64,000 bases of DNA from Phocoena phocoena. Taxonomy: Eukaryota > Chordata > Mammalia > Artiodactyla > Phocoenidae. The stretch spans positions 67,813,464-67,877,463 of the forward strand of contig NC_089224.1 of assembly GCF_963924675.1 (NCBI RefSeq), read 5' to 3'. This document shows positions 27,101 to 40,600 of the stretch, one piece after another. The translations under genes were made by a program, and so were the position numbers. Every line of letters starts with the position of its first letter. Position 1 is the stretch's first letter. The notes beneath the pieces were generated by a model. That model was not told the DNA's origin. It did not search any database and was given only the letters and a program-made list of their open reading frames with translations.

Positions 27101-30100
27101 ATATAAGAAATAACCTCATTTGTTTCATATCACCTCACTATTCCTCTTCTTTCCCAATCTTTTATCCTCTAGTTCCCCAGAAGAATAGACCCCAGAAAAG
27201 TAAAATACCAGGTAAAACCCAAATCTCTTCATGGATTATTATACTGAATTTCTACAAATTATATGTCCTCTTGTTCCTATGAAATTCTACAATTCCCATC
27301 CCCGTGTCATCACTTTAAGTCATTTTCCTTTTGAAGATATCACCAGAATATCAGAAATACCCCAGGTCACATGGGACTTCTGTTCTCACCTTGAACTCAG
27401 CAGGACAGAGTACCTGGAATTAGGAGTTGCTCTTGCATAGATTTCTCCTCCCAATCGTAAAAACTCAGTGCGAACCCTTCGTTTGTGTTTTCGTCTTTGG
27501 AAATGTGCCATCCCTCTTCTACCCACCATACTCACTGTGTAGGAACCATGAGAACATACTTACATGTGGACCAAACTTCACAAGGGAGATGTTATTCCTG
27601 GGGGTTATCTGCCAAGAATTCTTCATGAGGAAGCCAATAGCACTGGTATGCCTATCTGGAGTTGGCACATATTGTTTGAAAGTGCACCTGGTGACATGAA
27701 TGGGCCCATCATAGATCTGAAAGCCTCTAATTGGGAATGTCCTGTTGAGATACAAGATTTTGTTTAATGCATATGGGCCCGTCCCTTTAACAGCACTTCA
27801 CTTGCGTACTTGTTTTATAAATACTGTTGAATATCCCATATACACCAAGCACAATTCTAGGATACAGTGGTAACCAAGCAAGAGCTCCAATCAAATGAAA
27901 CCTACACTGCAGTGAGAAAGGCAAACAGAAAAACAATGGACAATTTCAGATAATAAGTGCTTGAAGAAAGTAAAGACATGGTAATACAATAGACTGGGTA
28001 GAAGAGAGATGCTATTTTGGATAGAATGGAGGCTTGTCTGAAAAGGTGACTTGGCTTCCTTGAATCAACTCAGTTAAGATCTTTTCTTTGATAACTCATA
28101 CACTTTAGCTTTAGTCCCAAAATCTCTAGCATGAGAACAAAAGACAAATCTGTGCTTAAACAGAGAGAATCTCCTTTCAAGCCACTAAATGATAGTAGGA
28201 AGGAGAAATGATATGCTTAAAAGTACAAAAGTGTAAGTCTGCAAGGTTTACTATGTCAAAGGGGATGGCTAGATTGAGAAATTCGTTTTATTCATTTTAC
28301 TCCTTTCTGTTCCAACACAACTCCTTAACCTACTAATCATATATTATTAACCGTAATTAACGTACAAAACCCATAATATTCTGGATCCCTTAGGTTTTTC
28401 CCCTATTACGCTCTTACTGGCATTGCAGAGGACTTCTATAGCAACTAATTAGTTTACAGCTTGGTGGTGTTTTACAATAAAAACATAGATGCTAGCAAGC
28501 AAATCAAATAGCCTACTTAAAAATCTATGCCTCTAGACATATATACGCTACCAAACGTAAGATAGATAGCTAGTGGGAAGCAGCCGCAAAGCACAGGGAG
28601 ATCAGCTCGATGCTCTGTGACCACCTAGAGGGGTGGGATAGGGAGGGTGGGAGGGAGGGAGATGCACGAGGGAAGAGATATGGGGACATATGTATATGTA
28701 TAACTGATTCACTTTGTTATAAAGCAGAAACTAACACAACATTGTAAAGCAATAATACTCCAATAAAGATGTAAAAAAAAAAAAATCTATGCCTCCTGAT
28801 GTTTTTCCAAGGATACATCACAAAACGGTCCTCTGCCATAGAAAAGGTTGTAAAGATACAGTAAAATAAAAACTGGATCCAGTGACCAACTAGGAATCTT
28901 CATTTCGAAAATTCCTCCTTGGCAAAGAAGCAATAGCATTTTGAAATAAAACTAAAGGCCAGTGTAAAATAAAAATAATGGAATTGAATTGGCCACCATT
29001 TTTACTGCAGCCCATACCCAACTAATACAGCCTTTTTTCTTTAATTTACATATTAGAAGAGGCAGCTTTAGCCTAATTGTAAAGAGCAGAGCACTGAAGC
29101 CAAACTAACAGGGTTCGAGTCCCACCTTAGCTATTTTTAGTAAGTTACTCACTTATAAAGCAGGATGATGACAGCACCTACCTCACTGGGCTTTGCAAGG
29201 ATTAACTGAATAATAAAGTATTTTAGAACAGGGCCTGATACATCATAAGCATTTAATAAATGTTTGCCATTAAAAATCCATGAAGTTCCTGTCCCAGTGG
29301 CTTCCACAGTCTAACAGGAGTTCTACACATAGCATAGCATATAGTAAAGACGTTCAATATTTCCCAACAACAAACACAGGCAAGAGGAGCCAAGCATAGA
29401 CTGCCCTTTGCCAGAAGCTAGTTAAGCCCTTCGGCCAACATTCATTACCCGTCCCCCAAAGCCAACTATGTTTGCCCCATCCCCCTGACCTGTCCTAGCC
29501 CAATATCCAGACACAGGGTATAGCTTTAAGGGAATTGATGTTTGATAAGTTCTGACATTAGCTCCAATGTAAGGCCTTTAGAACACTAGTTTTTCTCTAC
29601 CTGGTTTTCCTGCGAGTAAAATGACAACTCCAAACTGTGTCTCAGAACTGAGGTACAGATTAATTAGGTAATAGTTCCCTAAAAGTTCTGAAGAATCTTT
29701 CTAGTACTAAGTACTATTTTAATGACTGTGATTATTTTGGAAGAAAACATGCCAAAAGTCTACCCCCATACCCTTTCAACATCTGAAACACTGTTAATTA
29801 TACACCTGTGGTTAGGTTTTGAGTCAGCTTTGGCATCTATCACCTCATTTTCTAGGACTCTTTTCAATAGGTAGTTTCCTTTTTCCAGGGGCTATTTCTG
29901 AAAACTAGCATCACATATTGAGGGAAAACTGACTCAATGTCCATAGTTTATGGTTTGGCAGTTCTCTCAAGAAAGAAAAAAAAAAAGATTACCAGCTTAT
30001 ATAAGGCCTTATACAGGAAGGATAAACAAGATAGGTTCCTTCATTATAAAATTGATAATGAAATCTATAAAGTGTTTAATAGTTAACGCTCCAGAATTCC

Positions 30101-33100
30101 AGAGGATAATACACACAATAGTAATAGCAATAATAACAACAAGAATAATAGTTTTAATAATAATAAGGTCGGAAAAGTGTCACAGTGGGAACCAATCGAT
30201 ACAGGATTATTACAGAAACTTTTGTAAGGGGGTTAGGTTTTCATTTATTGTTTAAATTTAACACTCCTCTGATAAAGCAATGCTTACCTGTTCCTGGGTA
30301 ACGTCCGAGGCTTCTGGTCTATTCCTCCAGTGCCTACATACTTGTTCTGACCACCCTGAAATCCGTAATTCCTGCTCTCCCCAATAAAGAGAGATTCAGA
30401 TACCTCTTGGCTGGAACCTTCATCACTTGGGAAGCTTCCGTCACTGTTAAAATGAGAATAATCATTAACCACACATCTCTAGGAAATTTAAATTGACCCT
30501 CAAATGAAGGCAAGCTATAACTTTAAAAACCTAAAAATTGTCAAGGTAGCCAGTAGCTTTTTCTGATACGTATTAGTGAGTCATCAAAAGGTGCCTCAAA
30601 ATTGAACATACCTCTTATAAATTAATATGTGCTTGGCAAATTAGATTTAAACAAATGAGATTTAATTTACAGAACAACTAATTATTTCAGTACCAAGCAA
30701 CAATACTGCAAATGAGGAGAATAAACTTGCCCTGGACAATAATTAGAGGACAAGCATGTTTAAGATGGCAATGAGAATAACTGTTATCTGGAGAAAAATA
30801 TATAACATAAAAAGTTTAGTTCTTAAAGACCACTGTGAAATTAGACCAACTTCTAAGAAAGAAAATATTTAATCTGCTCCCAACTTTTACTCCCTTCCTC
30901 TTTATTCCCCTACTTTTTAAGATCTTTAATCTAAAGATCAAGTGTTTTCTTTTAAGCAAAAAATATGGTGGGCCTACCCTTCTGTGTAATTCCAGCTAGA
31001 TTCATCTCCTACTTTGGTATAAATTCAATTAATCAATAAAAATGTATTTTTGGCCCTCAAGTGGCATCAGGAAGTGAGTGCTAATTTTTTTAATGTTAAT
31101 AAATAATATAACATTCCTGTGTTATCAAAAAATATATATCAAGGTTATTCTACCTTACAGCTTTAAAATAATCAGGTAAGTATTTTTTAAAGTAATTACA
31201 AACCTGGCAAAGGTCAGTCCTATTCCATTATCTGCAAATCTATAAGAAAAAAGAGAATGAGGGAACATTTTAATTTATATTTTAATTTATTTTATTTATT
31301 TATTTTATTTAATTTATTTAATTTATATATTTAATTTATCACATCATATAAGAAGAGGTAATTCTCTCAAAATATTTAATTGTCATAAAATCCAGGAAGT
31401 TCCAGTAATGTTTACTGTCCAAGACTACACCAAAATTTCACTTTCCAATAATGAAAAGCATAGGCTCCACAGTGAAGCCACCTGGTTCCAATCTCAGCTT
31501 TACCTATTACTGGCTGTGTGACCTTGGGCAAGTTATTCAACCTGTTTGCCCCTCAGTTTTCTCACCTAAAGGTTGAAATAATAATATAAGCTTCCTCAGA
31601 GTATACTTGAAAGCATTAAAATGCTAATTAGTGTCAACTATTTAGAACAATGTCTGGCACAGAGTAAGCAGCAGGTAAGTGTTAGCTATAATTATAATTT
31701 TTATCATTATACTTGGCCCCTATATCTGTGGGTTCTGCACCCACAGATTCAACCAACTGTGGATCAGAAATATTAAACAAAAAATTCTGGAAAATTCCAA
31801 AAAGCAAAACTTACATTTGTCCAGTGCTGGCAACTATTTACATAGCATTTACATTGCATTTACAACTATTTAGATAGCATTTACATTGTCTTGGATATAA
31901 TAAGTAATAGAGATGATTTAAAGTATACAGGAAGATGTGTGTAGGTTATATGCAAATACTATGCCATTTTACATAAGGAACTTGAGCATCAAGATTTTGG
32001 TACCCATGGGGAGTCCTGGAACCAATCCCCCACGGATACCAAGGAACGACTAATTTTTAACAATCAGATCATGGTATTCTCTTCAAAACTTTTCAACAGG
32101 ACTTCCCTGGTGGCAGAGTGGTTGAGAGTCCGCCTGCCGATGCAGGGGACACGGGTTCATGCCCCAGTCCAGGAAGATCCCACATGCCGCAGAGCGGCTG
32201 GGCCCGTGAGCCATGGCCACTGAGCCTGCGCGTCCGGAGCCTGTGCTCCGCAGTGGGAGAGGCCACAATAGTGAGAGGTCGGCGTACCGCAAAAAAAAAA
32301 AAAAAAAAAAAAAACTTTTCAACATTAATACCCAAGCTATTTCTACAGATTTTATACAATATCCATTTTTTTTGCAATGATACAAGTCAGAGATGATGGT
32401 AAAATGCCAAGCAGCTAATGTCAGTACCAGCCAGAAAAAAACATTTTTCTAGACTCCTGAACACCAAATCTTACCTCAACATACATCAGACGTCTCCTAA
32501 AATTATACAAATGGAAAAGAAGTGAGATGCTTACTGCCTCAAGTCATGTTAAGACATAAGTCAACAGACTTATTAAGGGAGAATTCAAAACTTTTGTTTT
32601 GAATGGCAGTGGAAGAGCATCAGGAAACTGAGTTTCCAAAAGGAAGGAAAAAAATGCAGGTAGTTTCAAAATCTTTATTTAGCTCTCTGACATAGACCAT
32701 GTTTGTTACATAAAGTTAAAGTCCCAGTTTCTGTTTAATCTCATCAAAAAGCTCTCATGTCACCAGACAAGTTCAGTTCCAATATAAGCAGCAGAATGAG
32801 ACAATTCCAAACATTTGCAGTCAGTTAATGCTGGCATATTTCCTCAGAGCTTTTCTATTAGTAATGATACTATGATTCCAGAAACTCCACTGTACTTTCA
32901 GTCTACTGGGTTTTTAAAAAAGCCTTAAAAAATAAATACATCAGTGTCATCAGATAATAATTTCATAGACAATACCCACGCTGAATTCTGAACGACAATG
33001 TCTCCTCCTCTGACCCAAGCTCCGTTATCATTATTTTTAAAAGCAATGAGCCTGTCAATTAAAGCAGCAACACGTGGCTTTTCAGGGTCTGCATCCTGAT

Positions 33101-34587
33101 GAGGCCGAAACCTTGGGGTTAGGAGAAAAAAAAAAAAAAAAAAGGATTTTTAAAAAGAGTAATGAAAAGGCAATGTAAATAAGCTACTTACGACTATAAA
33201 CTTAAGTGTCAAAAAGCAGAATTTAACTTTGAACAAAACTAAACTTAAAAAAAAACTCCTTAAGACACAACTTAATTATTTACATTTCAAATATTGAAAA
33301 AAAATACAAATTTGCAGAGAACTGCTTTCATATTTCATAGTTTATTTTTAATCAATTGATATTATAAAAGGGACATTACAGAACACTCTAAACACTGAAA
33401 CCATTTCAAAAATAAACAGAGGGCTTCCCTGGTGGCGCAATGGTTGAGAGTCCGCCTGCCGATGCAGGGGACACGGGTTCGTGCCCCGGTCTGGGGTGGG
33501 GGCGGGCCGTGAGCCATGGCCGCTGAGCCTGCGCATCCGGAGCCTGTGCTCCGCAACGGGAGAGGCCACAACAGTGAGAGGCCCGCATACCACAAAAAAA
33601 TAAAAAATAAAAAAATAAACAGAAAAACCTCAGACCAGGAAATATAGTATGTTTTCACAAATTCTCAAGCTACATGATATTAATATAAACTTACTGAGTA
33701 AATTAATCATATATTTCAACATACATATATGTGAAGCAGAGTATTATTTGAGTTGTGTGCTGGTGAAATGCTTTAGATAGAGAGAAAACTGGATTCAATA
33801 TCTTTAAAAAGCCTAAATTTTAAATAGATTATACTTATTCTGCCATTTGCAACGTGGATGGTCCTAAAGGGTATTCTACTTAGTGAAATAAGTCAGACAG
33901 AGAAAGACAAATACTCTATATTATCACTTATAAGTGTAACCTAAAAAATAAAACAAACAAATGAATATAACAAAACAGAAACAGACTCACAGACACAGAG
34001 AACAAACTACTAGTTACCAGTGAGGAGAGAGTAGATGGGGGGGCAACATTAAGGTTATGGGATTAAGACATACAAACTACTATGTATGAAATAAATAAGC
34101 AACAAGGATATATTGTACAGCACAGGGAAATCTAGCTATTCTTTTATATAACTTTAAATGGAGTATAATCTATAAAAATATTGAATCACTATGTTGTACA
34201 CCTGAAACTAATATTGTCAATCTACTATAATAAAAAATATAAAGAAAAATGTATCAGCACTTAAAAAAAGATTGTATTGCATTGACTTATTAATTATAAA
34301 GACTGAATGTTACTTTTTCTTTCTTGTCCTTGTAAAATATTTACAAGGACCTTATTGAAAAGGCAAAAAAAATTGGTATCAAAAACTGTTAACCAGGGGC
34401 TTCCCTGGTGGCACAGTTGTTGAGAGTCCGCCTGCTGATGCAGGGGACACGGGTTTGTGCCCCGGTCCAGGAAGATCCCACATGCCGTGGAGTGGATGGG
34501 CCCGTGAGCCATGGCCGCTGAGCCTGCACGTCCGGAGCCTGTGCTCCACACGGGAGAGGCCACAACAGTGGGAGGCCCGCGTACCAC

Positions 34588-34619
<32 letters not shown>

Positions 34620-37600
34620 AAACTGTTAACCAGGGAGATTGGTTCAAGATGGCGGAGTAGAAGGACGTGCGCTCACTCCCTCCTGCGAGAGCAACGGAAT
34701 CACAACTAACTGCTGAACAATCAATGACAGGAAGACAATGGAACTCACCAAAAAGATACCCCACATCCAATGACAAACGAGAGGCCACAATGAGATGGCA
34801 GGAAGGGCTCAATCTCAAGAAAATCAAATCCTATAACTGCTGGGTGGTTGACTCAAAAACTGGAGTACACTTATACCACAGAAGTCCACCCACTGGAGTG
34901 AAGGTTCTGAGTCCCACGTCATGCTTCCCAAGCTGGAGGGCTGGCAACGGGAGGAGGAATTCCTAGAGAATCAGACTTTGAAGCCTAGCAGGACTTTGAC
35001 AGGACTGGGAGAAACAGAGACTCCACTCTTGGCGGGCACACACAAAGTAGTGTGCGCATCAGGACCCAGGGGAAGGAGCAATGACCCCATAGGAGACTGA
35101 ACCAGACGTACCTGCTAGGGTTGGAGGGTCTCCTGCAGAGGCAGGGGGTGGCTGTGATTCACCATGGGGACAAGGACACTGGCAGCAAAAGTTCTGGGAA
35201 GTACTCCTTGGTGTGAGCCCTCCCAGAGTCTGCCATTAGCCCCAGCAAAGTCCGGGTAGGGTTTAGTGTTGGGTTGCCTCAGGCCAAACAACGAACAGGG
35301 AGGGAACCCAGCTCCACCCATCAGCAGACAAGCAGATTAAAGTTTTACTGAGCTGTGCCCACCAGAGCAACACCCAGCTCTACCCACCACCAGTCCCTCG
35401 CATCAGGAAACTTGCACAAGCCTCTTAGATAGCCTCATCCACCAGAGGGCAGACAGCAGAAGCAAGAAGAACTACAATTCTGCAGCCTGTGGAACGAAAA
35501 CCACACTCACAGAAACAGGGACAAAATGAAAAGGCAGAGGACTGTGTAACAGATGAAGGAACAAGATAAAACCCCAGAAAACAACTAAATGAAGTGGAGA
35601 TATGCAACCTTCTAGAAAAAGAATTCAGAATAATGATAGTGAAGATGATCCAGGACCTCAGAAAAAGAATGGAGGCAAAGATATAGAAGATGCAAGAAAT
35701 GTTTAACAAAGACCTAGAAGAATTAAAGAACAACTAGAAGAATTAAAGAACAAACAAACAGAGATGAACAATACAATAACTGAAATGGAAAATACACTGG
35801 AAGGAATCAGTAGCAGAATAACTGAGGCAGAAGAACGCATAAGGAACCTGGAAGACAGAACGGTGGAATTCACTGCCACGGAACAGAATAAAGAAAAAAG
35901 AATGAAAAGAAATGAAGACAGCCTAAGAGACCTCTGGGACAACATTAAATGCAACAACATTCACATAATACGGGTCCCAACACAGGAAGACAGAGAGGAA
36001 GGACGTGAGAAAATATTTGAAGAGATTATAGTTGAAAACTTCCATAACATGGGAAAGGAAATAGCCACCCAAGTCCAGGAAGTGCAGAGAACTCCACGCA
36101 GGATAAACCCAAGGAGAAACACAATGAGACACATAGTAATCAAATTCACAAAAATTAAAGAAAAAGAAAAATTATTGAAAGCAACAAGGGAGAAATAACA
36201 TACAAGGGAACTCCCATAAGGTTAACAGCTGATTTCTCAGCAGAAACTCTACAAGCCAGAAGGGAGTGGCATGATATATTTAAAGTGATGAAAGGGAAGA
36301 AACTACAACCAAGATTACTTAACTTGGCGAGGATCTCATTCAGATTTGACGGAGAAATCAAAAGCTTTACAGACAAGCAAAAGCTAAGAGAATTCAGCAA
36401 CACCAAACCAGCTCTACAACAAATGCTAAAGGAACTTCTCTAGGCAGGAAACACAAGAGAAGAAAAGAACCTACAAAAACAAACCCAAAACAATTAAGAA
36501 AATGCTAATAGGAACATACATATCAATAATTACCTTAAACGTGAATGGATTAAACGTTCCAACCAAAAGACACAGGCTCGCTGAATGGATACAAAAACAA
36601 GACCCATATATATGCTGTCTACAAGAGACCCACTTCAGACCTAGGGACATATATGACTGAAAGTGAGGAGATGGAAAAAGAAATCCATGCAAATGAAAAT
36701 CAAAAGAAAGCTGGAGTAGCAATACTCATATCAGATAAAATAGACTTTAAAATAAAGAATGTTACAAGGGACAAGGAAGGACACTAAATAATGATCAAGG
36801 GATCAATCCAAGAAGAAGATATAACAATTATAAATATATATGCACCCAACATAGGAGCACCTCAATACATAAGGCAACTGCTAACAGCTATAAAAGAGGA
36901 AATTGACAGTAACACAATAATAGTGGGGACATTAACACCTCACTTACACCAATGGACGGATCATCCAAACAGAAAATTAATAAGGAGACAGAAGCTTTAA
37001 GTGACACAATAGACCAGATAGATTTAATTGATATTTATAGGATATTCCATCCAAAAACAGCAGATTACACTTTCTTCTCAAGTGCACACAGAACATTCTC
37101 CAGGACAGATCACACCTTGGGTCACAAATCAAGCCTCAGTAAATTTAAGAAAATTGAAATCATATCAAGCACCTTTTCTGACCACAACACTATGAAATTA
37201 GAAATCAATTACAGGGGAAAAAAATGTAAAAAACACAAACACATGGAGGAAAAACAGTATGTTACTATATAACCAAGAGATCACTGAAGAAATCAAAGAA
37301 GAAATCAAAAAATACCTACAGACAAACTACAATGAAAACACGATGATCCAAAACTTATGGGATGCAGCAGTTCTAAGAGGGAGGTTTATAGCAATACAAG
37401 CCTACCTCAAGAAACAAGAAAAATCTCAAATAAACAACCTAACCTTACACCTAAAGGAACTAGAGAGAGATGAACAAACAAAACCCAAAGTTTGTAGAAG
37501 GAAAGAAATCATAAAGATCAGAGCAGAAATAAACGAAGTAGAAAGAAAGAAAACAATAGCAAGGATCAATAAAACTAGAACATGGTTCTTTGAGAAGATA

Positions 37601-40600
37601 AACAAAATTGATAAACCATTAGCCAGACTCATCAAGAAAAAGAGGGAGAGGGCTCAAGTCAAAAAAATTAGAAATGAAAAAGGAGAAGTTAAAACAGACA
37701 TCACAGAAATACAAAGCATCCTAAGAGACTACTATAAGCAACTCTATGCCAATAAAATGGACAACCTCAAAGAAATGGACAAATTCTTAGAAAAGCATAA
37801 CCTTCCAAGACTGAACCAGGAAGAAATAGAAAACATGAACAGACCAATCACAAGTAATGAAGTTGAAACTGTGATTAAAAATCTTCCAAAAAAAAAAAAA
37901 AAAACTTCCAACAAACAAGTCCAGGACCAGATGGCTTCACAGATGAATTCTATCAAACATTTAGAGAATAGATAACACCGATTCTTCTCAAACTCTTTCA
38001 AGAAATTGCAGAGGAAGGAACACTCCCAAACTCATTCTATGAGGCCACCATCACCCGGATACCAAAAACAGACAAAGATACTACAAGAAAACAAAAGGAC
38101 AGACCAATATCACTGATGAATATAGATGCAAAAATCCTCAACAAAATACTAGCAAACAGAATCCAATAACACATTAAAAGGATCATGCACCATGATCAAC
38201 TGAGATTTATCCCAGGGATGCAAGGATTCTTCAATATACGCAAATCAATCAATGTGATACGCCATATTAACAAATTGAAGAAGAAAAACCATATGATCAT
38301 CTCAATAGATACAGAAAAAGCTTTTGACAAAATTCAACACCCATTTATGATAAAAACTCTCCAGAAAGTGGGCACAGAGGGAATCTACCTCAACATAATA
38401 AAGGCCATATACGACAAAGCCACGATAAACATCATTCTCAATGGTGAAAAACTGAAAGCATCTCCTCTGAGATCAGGAACAAGACAAGGATGTCCACTCT
38501 CACCACTATTATTCAACATAGCACAGGAATCAGAGAAGAAAAAGAAATAAAAGGAATATAAATTGGAAAAGAAGAAGTAAAACTGTCACTGTTTGCAGAT
38601 GACATGATACTATACATAGAGAATCCTAAAGATGCTACCAGAAAACTAGTAGAGCTAATCAATGAATTTGGTAAAGTAGCAGGATACAAATTTAATGCAG
38701 AAATCTCTTGCATTCCTACACACTAATGATGAAAAATCTGAAAGAGAAATTAAGGAAACACTCCCATTTACCATTGCAACAAAAAGAATAAAATACTGAG
38801 TAAACCTACCTAGGGAGACAAAAGACGTGTATGCAGAAAACTATAAGACACTGATGAAAAAAATTAAAGACAATACAAACTGATGAAGAGATATACCATC
38901 ATGTTCTTGGATTGGAAGAATCAATATTGTGAAAATGACTATACTACCCAAAGCAATCTACAGATTCAATGCAATCCCCATCAAATTATCAATGGCATTT
39001 TTTATAGAACTAGAACAAAAAATCTTAAAATTTGTATGGAGACACAAAAGACCCTGAATAGCCAAAGCAGTTTTGAGGGAAAAAAATGGAGCTGGAGGAA
39101 TCAGACTCCCTTATTTCATACTATACTACAAAGTTACAGTAATCAAGACAATATGGTACTGGCACAAAAACAGAAATACAGATCAATGGAACAGAATAGA
39201 AAGCCCAGAGATAAACCCATGCACCTATGGTCAACTAATCTATGACAAAGGAGTCAAGGATATACAATGGAGAAAAGACAGTCTCTTCAATAAGTGGTGC
39301 TGGGAAAATTGGATAGCTACATGTAAAAGAATGAAATTAGAATACTCCCTAACACCATACACAAAAATAAACTCAAAATGGATTAGAGACCTAAATGTAA
39401 GACTAGACACTGTAAACTCGTAGAGAAAAACATAGGAAGAACACTCTTTGACATAAATCACAGCAATATCTTTTTTGATCCACCTCCTAGCGTAATGGAA
39501 ATAAAAACAAAAATAAATGGGACCTAATCAAACTTAAAAGCTTTTGCAAAGCAAAGGAATCTACAAACAAGATGAAAAGACGACCCTTAGAATGGGAGAA
39601 AATATTTGCAAACGAATCACCAAAGGATTAATCTCCAAAATATATAAACAGCTCATACAGCTCAATATTAAAAAAACAAACAACCCAAGCAAGAAATGGG
39701 CAGAAGACGTAAATAGACATTTCTCCAAAGAAGACACACAGATGGCCAAGAAGCACATGAAAAACTGTTCAACATCACTATTAGAGAAATGCAAATCAAA
39801 ACTACAATGAGGTATCACCTCACACCATTTAGAATGGGCATCATCAGAAAATCTACAAACAACAAATGCTGGAGACGGTGTGGAGAAAAGGGAACCCTCT
39901 TGTACTGTTGGTGGGAATGTAAATTGATACAGCCACTATGGAGAACAGAATGGAGGTTCCTTAAAAAACTAAAAATAGAACTACCATATGACGCAGCAAT
40001 CCCACTACTGGACATACACCCAGAGAAAACCATAATTCAAAAAGACACATGCACCCCAATGTTCATCACAGCACTATTTACAATAGCCAGGTCATGGAAG
40101 CCACCTAAAAGCCCATCAACAGACAAATGGATAAAGAAGATGTGGTACATATATACAATGGAATATTACTCAGCCATAAAAAGGAACGAAAGTGGGTCAT
40201 TTGTAGAGAGGTGGATGCATCTAGAGACTGTCATACAGAGTGAAGTAAGTCAGAAAGAGAAAAACAAATATTGTATATTAACGTATACATGTGGAACCTA
40301 GAAAAATGGTGCAGATGAACCAGTTTGCAGGGTAGAAACTGATACACAGACGTAGAGAACAAACGTATGGACACCAAGGGGGGAAAGCGGTAGGGGTGTG
40401 TGTGTGTGATGAATTGGGAGATTGGGATTGACATGTATACAATGATGTGTATAAAATGGATAACTAATAAGAACCTGCTGTATAAAAAAATAAAATAAAA
40501 TTCAAAATTTTTTTCTTAAACAGAAAACCCTGTTTACCGGGAATTCCCTGGCAGTTCAGTGGTTAGCACTCCGCACTTCCACTGCAGGGGGCACGGGTTC

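Larger units (their letters stand above)
34634..40500 (+). mobile_element. Nearly full-length L1 LINE, inactive
   Basis: Begins with the cetacean L1 5' UTR (TTCAAGATGGCGGAGTAGAA) and ends with TAACTAATAAGAACCTGCTG and an A-rich tail, about 5.87 kb. ORF1 (about 35527-36443) and ORF2 (about 36502-40301) are both broken by stops and frameshifts. It sits antisense to CEMIP2 in the 10.9-kb intron. No clear target duplication was found, and the flanking SINE at 34397 blurs the left side. Confidence 0.93.

Noticed and set aside
36155..39818. Hydrophobic minus-strand frames opposite the L1
   Set aside because: They are shadows of the A-rich L1 ORFs, whose complement encodes Phe/Leu/Ser-rich sequence.
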